This document shows, piece by piece, positions 24,657 to 38,356 of a stretch of 64,000 bases of DNA (its first letter is position 1; each line of letters starts with the position of its first letter). The notes under the pieces were generated by a model that was given only the letters and a program-made list of their open reading frames with translations, was not told the DNA's origin and did no database searches. Where the stretch lies: positions 19,310,996 through 19,374,995 of the forward strand of contig CM042181.1 in assembly GCA_023376005.1 (NCBI GenBank), written 5' to 3'. The stretch comes from Doryteuthis pealeii (Eukaryota; Mollusca; Cephalopoda; Myopsida; Loliginidae). The translations under genes were made by a program, and so were the position numbers.

Positions 24657-27600
24657 TACATTAAAGTTGTTCTACTAAAAACCTGATTCCTGATTGTCAA
24701 CCTGGCTGGTCGATATGGGTCACCCTCAAGTTCCCAATCACCCCCACCCCACTTACAGGCTTTGTATGGCCATTGAAAAAGAAACAGGTCTTACTTTTTC
24801 CTTACATCAAGTCCGTGGGACCATATGACCTCTAGGCACCCCTTTTACGATCTTTTTCATTTACACCGTCAACATCCGGTTGTTTGTTAACAGACGATTT
24901 TTAGAGTTGTTTTTTTTAACTATAAAACAAACCCCTAACCCTTAACCCTAACCCCAAACAAACAACCGGATTTTGACGGCATAAATGAAAAAAATGTCCT
25001 TATGAAACGAGATCGCAAAGGGGGTGCCTAAAGGTCCTATGGTCCAGTCCATTTTGTACGGCCTTTGAAAACGACACAGGTTGTACTGTTTTCTTATATC
25101 AAGTCCATGGGACCATATGACCTCTAGGCACCCCTTTTACAATCTCATTTCATAAGGACATTTTTTTTCATTTACACTGTCAACATCCGGTTGTTTGTTA
25201 ACAGACGATTTTTAGAGTTTTTTTTTTTTAATTATATAACAAACCCCTAATCCCTAACCCTTAACCCTCACCCCTAACAAACAACCGGATTTTGAGGGTG
25301 TAAATGAAAAAAATGTCCTTATGAAACGAGATTGCAAAGGGGGTACCTAAAGGTCCTATGGTCCAGTCCATTTTGTACGGCCTTTGAAAACGACACAGGT
25401 TGTACTTTTGTCTTACATCAAGTCCGTCTAGTACGTTGAAGTACATCGATGGCTAAACTTGCAAATTGGTCGGAAAATTAAAACGGAAAGTTTTTTGGTG
25501 GTCCCCCATGACAGTTTAACTACAGTCTATGAATAAACTTTTTGCGGGTAATTTATGAGGAAATGTGTCCCGGTCTCCTGCCTCAAAAATTGTTACCCGG
25601 TGACTATCAAAATAACGACCCAGCTCAGTCTATTCAAAATTATCCATCTTCATATCTATCTATCTCAATTTGTTCATATTTATCTATATTACTTTAAATA
25701 CTAAGATTTTTTTTTTATTCATGTTTGTTTAATGTCTTGTTTTTAGTTTAAATAAACAAGAATTACGACAAAAAAAAAGATGCGACCCCCCCCCCCAATA
25801 CATTTACTTGTTGAAAATATCTATCTATATTATTTTGTTTATCTATCTATCTCAGTCTATTCCAAACTATATATCCATCTTCATATCTAAACAAGAATTA
25901 CGATAAATAAACAAGAATTACGACGAGCTGGGGTTGTTATTTTGATAGTCACCAGGTAGCAATTTTTGAGGCAGGAGACCGGGACGCACTTCCTCATAAA
26001 TTACCTTTTTGCGAATTGGGTTACGGTTTAGGGTTTGGGGATTAAGGTTGTTTTTAATTACGTATTGCTTAAAAAAACAAATCACTATACATTTAATTAA
26101 CCATTGAAATTAATTATTGAATCCAACGGTAGACACATTAGTCTCAGTTGTTTGTGTTAGTATTGCAATGTAGAATTTCAATTAAACTTGGTTTTAACCC
26201 TTCACCTGTTATGTATATTATTTACGTTTCAAGAAGATCAAACCTTTGTATTGACCAGATGGTTCATAAAATTTTGTTTGGCTTGCAAGAACCTCAAAGC
26301 TCAGGTAGATCTAAAACCATGGATTTAGAGATTTAGACAAATCCGGCAAGTAGCACTCAGAGAGTATCAGGCGAGCTTGACATTTTACAGTCCAGTGTGG
26401 TTTATTACGTTCACAATCTCGGAAAAAAATCATCTAGAGCTGCTGAATTGTACCTCAACGTTACTAAAATATTGCAAAACTTTTGACTCACCCTAGTAAT
26501 TAATAAAAGGTGAAATGAAAGCGTGTTGTACCTGTTAGCATAGATATGGTCGTGGTCTTCCCTGCACCGTTGTGTCCGAGCAAAGCCGTGATTTGACCTT
26601 CGTACATGTTTAATGTAATTCCAGCCACAGCTACTTTTTTACCACCAAAATATGTCTGTAAAATTAAAAAAAGATTTTAAAAAATTCCTTTAAAATGAAA
26701 AGAGAATTAAAAAATGAAATTTAAAAAAATTAATTCAATTCAAAAAAGGTTTTAATATAGAAATACATTGGAAAAGGTTTTACTATATAAATGCATTGGA
26801 TAGGGTTTTACTATAGAAATGCATTGGAAAGGGTCTTACTATAGAAATGCATTTAAAAATTTATTTTTTTTAAAAAAGGTAATTAAAAAAAATTTGTTCC
26901 AAATGAAAAAAAAAAAAAAAATGAAAAAAATATATTTTAAAAATTTAAGAAAAATTTGACTATAACAAAAATTTCTTCAAAAAGAATAAAAAATTAAAAA
27001 ATGGAATTTAAAAAAAAAAAAAATTTGATTGAATAAAATTTCTTCAAAATGAAACAAATAATTTTAAAGATGGAATTTTTAAATTTTCACTTTAAAGGAT
27101 TTTTTAATTACATCTTATTATAATGGAGATTGTGTGTGTCTGTCTGTCTGTCTATAACTAAGACTAGATCACTAGCAACATCACAATTCCCTTAGTTATT
27201 TACATCATATTCTCAACAGTTATTGAATAATCATTATTTAATCTTAATTAGCATCTTATTTATTAACAATGTCTCTATTAAGGACAAGATAGACTTGCCT
27301 CAAAATAGTCCAATTTATTATTGGGTTTAGAATCTTGTAATAAGTGTTATATAAATATTTACATAGAATATAGTGTAAATAATTCCTGACCAACCAACCA
27401 ACCAACCAATCAACAAGTAGTTTGAGATTAGTAGTAAATATCCAATAACCCAACAAAGATGGCTGACCATGAGTCATCATTTTATAATGATTTTGTTTGG
27501 GGAACAGATGTTATTATGGAGTTTGTTTTGTTTTTGTTATCAACAATCATCGTCGACTAAAAAACAAAATGGTTAGTTTTAAAGTGGGGGCTCATTTTAA

Positions 27601-29428
27601 AATTTAGGCATAAATTGGATCCTCCTTTTATGACCGTAATTTTGTTTTTTCGTTGACGATGATTAAAATCTGACGTTTTTATTTTAGAATACCAAAGCCA
27701 AAAAGAAAAGAAATAACAACAACAAAAGGTAATATTCAACTTTTTACTCGTAAATTCCTACCTTAAAATTAGGCTTGGGCATTTTATGGTAGGAATTTAC
27801 AAGTAAAAAGTTGAAGTGTAAAAACGAACCCCCACTTTAAAACTAACCATTCTCACAAAATAAAAACTTTTAGAATATACACATTGACGTGAATATTAAA
27901 ATAAAGAAAGAAAATATATTTAGTATTGTAAAATAACGGGTGTAAGAAAAATAAAACATTTATTGCAAAAACACGGACATAAAATGAGGGTTCAGTTTAT
28001 TTCATGGTAGGAATAAATGAGAAAACTGTTCTTCTTTACCTAAATACTTTAAAATTGTCCATTTATATTTGAATTTTGGTCAAAACAAAAGAGTTCGAAA
28101 TTGGGCTGACTTCTGATTTAGGTCGGAAAATTAAAACGGAAAGTTTTTTGGTGGTAACCAATGACAGTTTAACTACAGTCTATGAATTAACATTTTGCGA
28201 ATTGGGTTACGGTTTTAGGGGATTAAGGTTGTTTTTAATTACGTATTGCTTAAAAAAATAAACAACAAAAAACCCAAATTACTATACATTTAATGTTGAA
28301 GAATATTTTTTAAGTTTAATTGAAATTATACATTGCAATACTAACACAAACAACTGTCTCAATAATAGATTCAATAATTAATTTCAATGGTTAATTAAAT
28401 GTATAGTAATTTGGTTTTTTTGTTGTTTATTTTTTTTTAAGCAATACGTAATTAAAAACAACCTTAATCCCCTAAAACCGTAACCCAATTCGCAAAATGT
28501 TAATTCATAGACTGTAGTTAAACTGTCATTGGGTACCACCAAAAAACTTTCCGTTTTAATTTTCCGTCCTAAATCAGAAGTCAGCCCGAAATTGATATAC
28601 ACATAATGAATGGCACGTTGAATTAGTGTCCTGTGTCAAAGAAGAAAATTTTTTTTTTTTCAAACATTCAGTCCTTAGTCTGCAACAATCTCTCACAAAA
28701 GTACAACTCTCTTCTTAACAGTAAAACTCCTACTATCATTCTCCCTCGGTCTGGGGGGGACAGGCTCTTAAATACACAGTTAATATGTACATCCGGGCTT
28801 CTTACTCTGGTCTGACATTGCCCGTTTTTAACTTCAATATTCATCAGCATTTTGAGTACACGTCAATACTGTTTACATCCGGGTTACTGCCAACAGCATT
28901 TCAGCGACGAGGAGATAGAGAGTTCAAATATTCGTGGCCACTCGCCACACTCCTCCCCCTTGCACAGGCCAAACATATCTGGACGCGCTTTGTGCGTGGG
29001 GGTTGGGAATCTGCTCGTCCACAGTTGTGCCTTTCAATTTCGCTACAGACTACCTGATCCTAAAGTTAACAGCCCTTAATTTAAATTCTTAGCTACAGGT
29101 CTGTTCACAATTCATAACCTCTCATGAACTGTAACAGCTGATGGGCCATAAAACAAAAACAACCTACCTGGACACAGAAAGAACATGAAGAAACCGTCTT
29201 TTAGAAATCTGGAACTGTATTTCAAAAATAAAACTTACTTTTTTTAGACAATTTATCTGAATTCCAGCTTTTAAATGTGTTGGTTCCTTTTCAAAAAATT
29301 CGTGTTTTTGATCGACCCCAGGTTGAATGTCATCAGAATATTTTTCTGGGACAGTCCCTAACCAATAGGATTTCTGCAAAGAATTAAAAAAAATACAATT
29401 TTCAGATCAAAAAACATATATAATAATG

Positions 29429-29472
<44 letters not shown>

Positions 29473-30300
29473 GAATTAAACAAAAGACACATCTGTTTAG
29501 CAATTTCATTTTTAATCTTTTCGAGTTTTGCAGTCTCCCAGAAAATGAAAATACATACATTGGATTCACCTCAACCACATTGTCACGTCATCTAACCCTC
29601 CATTTAACAGATAATAGCTCCATTCCACAACACCTAAAATTACATTCATGCCCCCACTCTAATTACCGAAATATTCTAATGGAAAATACACACATTCTGC
29701 ACAAAGAAAAAAATAAACAAAAACTCCAAATACTAGAAGCTCTATACATAAAACAATAGAAACCATCCTTAAACAAAATTAATTTCCAATGCAATACACA
29801 CATTTTAAAATGCCTATAACACCTTTCTGGTCAATTCTTCTCCTTCCAGCTTCCACATTAATATAATTTTAAAAAAACCCCAAAAAACTGGAACACATCA
29901 CCCCTGATGATGGCACTTCGAAGTGCCGAAAGTACTCATGACCTGAACTTTGGTGGACTTATCCATGAATTCCACCCAAATATTAAAAAGTTGGCCAGAA
30001 AACTCGAAAAGATCAAAAATAAAATTGTTAAACAGGAGATGTGTCTTTTGTTTAATTCTACATGTATAAATGAAAGTAAAGTAAAGTATCAGCCAGTCAG
30101 CGAGGGAGTCTATCCCCCTTTTCAATAGCGCTAGACCAAGGAGATTGTTTTAGTATCTGAGGTGGAGCACCACACCTACCATCAGCTCCTTTCTTTACCG
30201 CACAGATCCCTGTGCTAATCATACGCCGAGTTGGCGAGGACCGGTATCGAACTAGGAACCTTGTGGTTTCTAGCCGAACACTCTACCAACTGAGCTAACC

Positions 30301-30358
<58 letters not shown>

Positions 30359-30644
30359 TTGGTGGTTGGTTTTGAAGGCTATCAAAAAGCAAGTGTAAAG
30401 AAAAATGAGGTACGTAGGATGTTGTTCATTTAACTTTCATTTATTTTCTTAATATTTCAGGATAAAGATCCCTTCGTCAGAAGATTTCTGTAAGCTAAGT
30501 TCTAGAACTGTTACAGTGTTGCTAGGATTTGTCCATTTTGTTGTATGCCTGGTGATATCTTCCTCCAAGTTCTGTGTGTGTGTGTGTGTGTGTGTGTGGA
30601 TATGTAAGTGTGGTGTGTCTATCTTAATATCATTACATATATAT

Positions 30645-30678
<34 letters not shown>

Positions 30679-31376
30679 CACACAAGTTTTGTTGAATTGA
30701 ACAGACAATTCCTGTCTGACAAGTCTTTCATTGATCCGTTCCAATCTTCGGGCCATCCTTCTGGTGTCAGGGTGGAACTGGTATAACAGTCCACCGAAGG
30801 TTTCAACACTAGCGCTTTCGGCAATACACTTTGCCATCCTCAGGTGGGAAACGATGGAAGTAGTAGGAAGGAATTAGTGGGAGGTAATATCAATTAGTAG
30901 TGGGAGGTTTTTGGAATGGTAGTAGTTTGAACAAAGCAGTGGTGATTTTTTTTTTTTTTAGGGTGGGGGCACAGGTTGTGATAAGGGGTGGGGTAATGGA
31001 GTATGTAGGCGGAAAATTATAAGCATTTTAGGATATGTTGACTTTTTTTATTTTTTTTTTTTTTTTGTTTTATATATCTTCAATTATTTTTGTTATTTTT
31101 TTCAGTTAGAATTTTGCGGTTAAGAGGGGGAGGGAATGATAATTTTAAGGTGTTAATGGAGCTGGAATCTGAATAATGTATTAATTATGTTGTCTCCTAC
31201 AGTCTATTTTAATTTACAAGCGCTAGTGTTGAAACCTTCGGTGGTTATACCAGTTCCACCCTGACACCAGAAGGATGGCCGAAGATTGGAACGGATCAAT
31301 GAAAGACTTGTCAGACAGGAATTGTCTGTTCAATTCAACAAAAACTTGTATAAAAGAAAAAATGCTGCCAAATACA

Positions 31377-31416
<40 letters not shown>

Positions 31417-31684
31417 AAAAAAATGTGAGCCGTTGGGTCCCCCATTGAGCTCGGGGTAGATAATTGGGATTAGTGAAAAAATGAGTTTGCAAAGTAAATT
31501 AGATTTTTTAAAAAAACAACATTAAAATCATTTTGTAAGATTTCTAAGAAAGGGAATGTTTGACCTAATTTAAGAAACGAGCTAGCTGCTATGAAACTTA
31601 ACATACAAATATATTTCACACTCTCTAAATCACTCTCTTTACACTCACAGAGAAACTAACATATATAATGAGAAGGTAATGAAG

Positions 31685-31778
<94 letters not shown>

Positions 31779-34700
31779 GGGGAAAGTGACAGGCAGAATG
31801 TGAAATAATAGATGGAGCAGTTTTGACTTAATTGAAAATTACATCTAATTAGAACCAATTAAAATGGAATTTTTTCAAACATAATTCAATCCCAGAATTA
31901 AGGAATATTTTAGCATGTATTTTGTGTCATTAATCTTGTTGGATGTTTTGGGGCTATAAGGCGTGTGCCAGACAGTCACTCCTAAATATAGACTCGTTGA
32001 CTATCACGTGACCCGAGAAAGATTCCTATTGTCCAATCACTGGCAGTGCTGCTGCTGCTGTTGTTGTATTAATAGAAGCCTGATTCTAAACTTATGTCAT
32101 TGACACTTGGATTCTCTTGGACGTCGGACTTACAAAGAATACTATAACACAGGATACTTATTGGCTTGCTTACTTATTCACTACATCTGGAACTAAGGAT
32201 GGCTGCCAGATACTTAACAAAACTAAACAGAAAAAAAACCCTTAGGAATCAATCATTGATTCACTCAGCTTTGAACAATTTCTTTTATGTTATTTATCTA
32301 AAATTGTTCAGAACTAGTTTAAACTCTAGGTCATTGTCAGTTATTGTGTTAGTATAGCATTTAATTCTAAGACTAACAGCAACAAATAAATGAATTAAAA
32401 CTTAGTTTAATTTTAACAATTTATTAAAGACAAATAAAAACAATGAGTAACAATATAAAGTCCTTACTGTTATTGTGTTAGTATAGTATTTAATTCTAAG
32501 ACTAACAGCAACAAATAAATGAATTAAAACTTAGTTTAATTCTAACAATTTATTAAAGACAAATAAAAACAATGAGTAACAATATAAAGTCCTTCCTGTG
32601 TATAAAGTTGAGTTTGAGGGACTTACCAGCATGCTGGTGAAGATATCTGGTATCTTAGGGTGATTTCTTGGAGAGATTTTCAAGTCGCTGCCTCGTCGGA
32701 TCTGGTCCGGGGTCTCTTCTGGTGATTTTTGGTATTTTGCGCCAAAACTTCTGGTCTCATCACATGATTGGTATATCCAATCACAGAAGGCCTCTCCCTC
32801 ACTCAACTCCACACACAGGAATTACCATTTTACTGACCCAACAGTTTTTATCGCATTTATTATAGATTATTTAATGTAAAGTCAACGGGTCGGCCTAAAG
32901 TCAGTATCAGCCAGTCAGCGAGGGAGTCTATCCCCCTTTCAATGTTGTGAAAAAAAAGTTGGACTAAGTAACCAATAGGCACCCCAGCTGGGATCTGTTT
33001 TGAAAAGAACACCTTTTGCTTTTCACTGTAAACTCCCAGTTGTTTGTTTACAGACGATTTTTTTTTTGCATTAGAATTTCACTGTAAGATTTTTTAAAAG
33101 TTTGTTCATGTATATTTACGGCAAGTTTTTATACTAAAAAAGTTTTTGATTTTAATAAAACAAATTAGTTATTTCATAAGAGAGTTTCATAATTTGCTTG
33201 AAGCATTGTGTATATATTGGTTAGGAGGTTGATTTAGAAGGCTATCATAATGCAGGTGTAAAGAAAAAATAATAATACGGTAACAATGATGTTGTGTGTT
33301 AACCTGTATTTAATTCTTGAATTTTCGAGATAATATCTCTTTTTCAAAAGATCACTGGAACTGAAGTAGTCTAGTTATGGCATTTCCTTTTAAATGAATT
33401 TTTTTTTTTTGAAAATGACGGTATTTTTATTTAACTGTATTCTTGTGTTGTATGTTTACAATGCGTTTTTTTTTTTAATACTTGTTGTCATGTGCGCGTC
33501 CATGAAAATGCATGTTGGTTGTGACGTTATGACTGTATCCTAGCGCGGGATAGTTATTTCATGTTGTTTCAATAAGAATTTTTTTAAAGTTTTAAAAACT
33601 TTAAACGAAAGATACGTGTTTATATTAAAGACATTTTTATATTAAAATAGTTTTTATTTAATCAGAAGAGAAATGCAGATATGTTTATTTAAATGAAAAT
33701 AGTTTTTATTTACAAAATATTTTTTATGTTTTTTTAAATAAAAGGATGTTGTTCGGAAATGGTATCACACAATTTATAAAGTTTATTTTCCATGTATCTC
33801 TCGTACCACAACCAGAAGTGTGCGGTGAAAAGCAAAAGGTGTTCCTTTCGAGCGGCTCCCAGCTGGGGTGCCTATTGGATACTTGGTCCAAAAAGTTTTT
33901 AGAAAATTTCTAAAAAAAAGTATAGATATCTATTTCTCTGAATGTTTGAGATGAGGCTTGATGATAAGAAAAATAACTAACACAACTCCTACCCCAGCTA
34001 TGGTTAGCAGAATGAAAACAGGATACCCCGAGGACTGAATAAAGGGTTAGGTTCAAATTTCCTTGATGGCTCCCAATTACGACAAGAAGGTTCCCGACTA
34101 CGACAAGAAAGTTCCTGAGTCCGAGAGGGTTCCCAAGTCCGACAAGAAATACCTGAAGAAGGCCAGAGGGCATATCAGCTGAAATGTTGTACAAATAAAA
34201 ATAAAGATGGGGACAATAGTCCGAATAACGCAGATAATACTATAGATATCTGTTTCAACTTACAGTAAAGGGGAAGTACCATGGCAAAGGGATGCCATAC
34301 TGTCCAGGGAAGACAGCTTCGACGTACCATGTCACGATTCCATAGAGAAAAGCATCAAATAGCAACATCAACATTACATGTAACATTGTAAATGGGTCGT
34401 CAACTGATGGGCCGGTTGCAATATTGGCCCACTGAATCCCAACACCTAAAAAAAAAAAAAAAAAAAAAAATATTACAGGGTTTTTTCTTTAAGGGTTAAA
34501 ATGTTAGGGCTAAAAATAGCAGAGCCCTACTATTTACCCATAGCTGGAGGGAGAAGAGGGTATGAGTTCGATGTTGTTTTTTTTTAACTGTTAAAATTTT
34601 TTAGCCGAAAATAGCAGAGCCCTAGATCTATGGACAAGTAGGCAGATATTTGCAAGAGTTTAAAACTCTTAAAGTCCTATACCACCTCATTCCACCCGGC

Positions 34701-37700
34701 TGGAATTCACATTTGTTTTCTTAATCTACCCCAAATGATAGCCTTTTTCTTTAAATGTAATATTAAACATAATATTAAACATATTTAGCAGTCTTTGGTG
34801 TATGGGAAATAACAGGTAAATTTTAATGAAGGGCCATTTTTAGTCATTTATATATATCCTTATAGGAATGGGGCTCAGGACTTAGAAAATTCTCAACAGG
34901 ATGTTAAGAGTTAAATGGTTTGAATTCAGAGTTTTCCTTCTTCTAAATAGGTTGCCAATCCAAGGTTAAAGAAGAGCCCAGTCTGTCCTACTATTTACCC
35001 ATAGATGGAAGGAGAATAGGGTATTAGTGCTACTAGCAAATATATGCACCCTCCGGGTGCAAGTATTTAAGTTTTAATATAATAAAATATCATGTTAAAT
35101 TTGAAAGGCTAATGAAACTGAATAAGAATGCAGATTAGAAGATTTGGAACAGAGGGGGTATGATTGAAAAATAGAACAACTTTGAAACTAACTCTTCCAT
35201 CATTTTCCCTTACTCCCGTCTTTCATTGGTAAATTTTCCTAATTTAACTATTTAGTTAAAATGGGAAGTAAAGAATAATATTACAGTTATTTCTTCTTGT
35301 TAATGAATTTCTTTTAAGATTTATCCCCGAGATTTTTGCTCATATTCATTAATATAAAACCAAACAATTAGAAATCAATAATACTAAGCATATATTTATT
35401 AAAATCAAATTTCTAATATCAATATGCAAATTAGATTTCCAATTCACACTGTAAACCGCTATTTTGCTGTATATATAAATACAATTGAATGTTATTAGTA
35501 TGTAGATATGGTCAACAGTATTAATAATGTAAAACAATTTTATTAATAATTGAGCTTTAAATAAAAATGAAATCATGGAGAATGTGATGTAAATAACAAA
35601 GGGAATTGTGACTTGAATAGTAATATAGTTTCAGACATACAAACCCACAATCTCCATTATAATAAGATATGTCTTTTTTTCTTTGATGGTTAAATTTTTT
35701 TGCACAAAAATTGCAAAGCCCTAGTTGTATGGACACACAGACAGACATTTGTTGAGTTAAACAGGTTTGAATTTAGAGTTTTCCTTCTCCTAGGCTGGTT
35801 GCCAATCCAACATTGAAGAAAAACTCTGAATTCAAACCTGTTTAACTCTGCAAATATGTGTTCATACAACTAGGGCTCTGCTACTTTTGGCTATGGGTAC
35901 TATTTACCCATAGCTGGGGGGAGAAGCAGGTATTAGTATTATAAAGGTTAAAGAGCCTATCTGTCCTGCTATTTACCCATAGCTGGGGGGAGAAGCAGGT
36001 ATTAGTATTATAAAGGTTAAAGAGCCTAGTCTGTCCTGCTATTTACCCATAGCTGGAGGGAGAAGCGGGCTCTGCTACTTTTGGCCATGGGTACTATTTA
36101 CCCATAGCTGGGGGAGAAGCGGGTATTAGTATTATAAAGGTTAAAGAGCCTAGTCTGTCCTGCTATTTACCCATAGCTGGAGGGAGAAGCGGGCTCTGCT
36201 ACTTTTGGCCATGGGTACTATTTACCCATAGCTGGGGGGAGAAGCGGGTATTAGTATTCTAAAGGTTAAAGAGCCTAGTCTGTCCTGCTATTTGCCCATA
36301 GCTGGAGGGAGAAGCGGGCTCTTCTACTTTTGGCACAGTTTATGTAATTTAATCCCCAAAGCTTACCTTGGCCTTCATACATTCCCAGCAACTGACCGCC
36401 ATACGAAAGGGCGACATTAAAAAACAGACAGGTGAGTATTTTCACCAAAAGGCTGACGCTGCTATATTGATTGCTGATAAACATGTACGGCACGTACATA
36501 AGGAAGAATAGGAGCTCTGTAGCTGCGGCACCAGAATTGGCTGTGAAAAAAACACACAAAAAAAAAGAACATTATTATAAGGAACAAAAAATGTGCCCCC
36601 ACCCCTCTGATTTGGTTTGGTTTAATAAATTATTTGGTTTAATGTACTAGAAGTGGCTACCCGGTGTCGCTTGGGTACAGGGGGGATTTTTGAAAAGTTA
36701 GTCTCGCAGATCCATTATTACTTATCACAAGTTAGATCCTCACTGGATGCCCCATAAAATGCCAACAATATAGTAAGAAATTTCAATTCAATAATTTACA
36801 ATAAAAAAATATACAATATAAATGAGACGATTATTTCAATTACCTTCTGTTACTATACAAGTTTTAAATTTTAAATATCTTCCCAAATATAACTCAAATC
36901 TTCATTATTTTTGCTCAAAAGCCAAGCCCTGGTGATATTTAATGTGTATATATATTTATTTAGTAATTGTTTTATTTTCATAGTTTGCTCTGGACATACA
37001 GATTCACACAACAGCCCTTTATATATGTACTAGAAGTGGCTACCCGGTGTCGCTTGGGTACAGGAGGGATTTTTGAAAAGTTAGTCTCGCAGATCCATTA
37101 TTACTTATCGCGAGTTAGATCCTCACTGGATGCCCCATAAAATCCCCACGTAAATATATAACAATATTGTAAGAAATTTTAATTCAATAATTTACAATTA
37201 AGAAAAAAAACAATATAAATGAGGCAATTAATTCAATCAATCAACATCATATTTCAATTACCATTTTAATTTTTAAATATCTTCCCTAATATAAATAAAT
37301 TCTTTATTATTTTTGCTCAAAAAACCAAGCCCTGGTGATAGTGAATGTGTATATATATTTACTTTGGCGTTAAGTGTTTTATTTTCAAAATTTCCTCCAG
37401 ACATACATATATACACAACTGCCCTTTGTTTGGTTTGGTTTAATGGTATATAAACACTGTGGGTTATGTAATGCTAATTCTTTATGATATAGATAAAATA
37501 TTATTTGTTGCTATGAAGAAGAAGAGCGACAAAGAAGAAGAAGAAGAAGAAGAAGAAGAGCTGCGTCAAAAAGAAGAATAAAGAAAGAAAGAAAGAAAGA
37601 AGAAGAGCAGCATCAAAGAAAAAGAAGAAGAAGAAAAATAACTGAGAAGGGATTGCGACCAGACATTGTTCTGTTTGTTTGTTTGTTTGTTTTGTTTTAC

Positions 37701-38313
37701 GGCATATCAACCTCAGTGGGTCATTTAATGCCGATAAAGTTTTGAAATAAATCAATTCTTAATAGATAATACAATTTTTTTATAAAGACATTTTTCTATT
37801 TAACCCATAGATGGGACCCTAACAGGTACTACCACTCCAGGTCAGAGTGGACCAGGGAGCAATGGTGATGAACGGGTGCTCCACATTCCCCAAACCTCCA
37901 GAACTGGAACCTCACCATCAGATAGAGTTTAACGTCATTCCCAGGACATGTAGACCCGCAGCTACCGCCTTCTAGCACCCATATGATAAAAAGGGGTTGG
38001 GGCTTGCCATAAGGGCAATAGGGTTGGGACAATCATATACGTGCTAGGGCTTGACGTGACCAGCCGATTGATTGGAGGGGGCCTCTCCGACCGCCTGTCT
38101 AGCCCAAGATAGGGCCAAAGTGGAGTATTGCATGTCATGAACTGCTCATCCACCTGGGCTCTATCCTTAAGCATCACGGGTTGCCACCCACGGCCAACAG
38201 GTGGCTCCATTGGGGGAGTCTTACCCCTCTGCAGAGGTGCAGTCGGTGCATTCTAACGCCCCAGCCGAGGGGACGGAGACATTGTTCTATTTTCAAGGGC
38301 GAACTCTAAGATT

Positions 38314-38356
<43 letters not shown>

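Larger units (their letters stand above)
32950..33895. repeat. Long inverted-repeat element, ~940 bp
   Basis: Arms TAGGCACCCCAGCTGGGA and TCCCAGCTGGGGTGCCTA, extending through CACCTTTTGCTTTTCAC and its complement (33827). No transposase frame. Copy of element H lies inside it (33218-33385). A half end recurs at 53770-53835. Confidence 0.85.

Noticed and set aside
24043..24686. His/Thr-rich frames up to 193 codons
   Set aside because: Pure (CA)n/(CT)n microsatellite; all frames stay open by composition.
28078..28602. Two small genes encoding almost the same 56 residues
   Set aside because: They are the two arms of one palindromic repeat.
37962..38210. Small secreted or conserved protein in element T
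   Set aside because: Similar peptides occur in other copies but in broken frames, so the similarity is at the DNA-repeat level.
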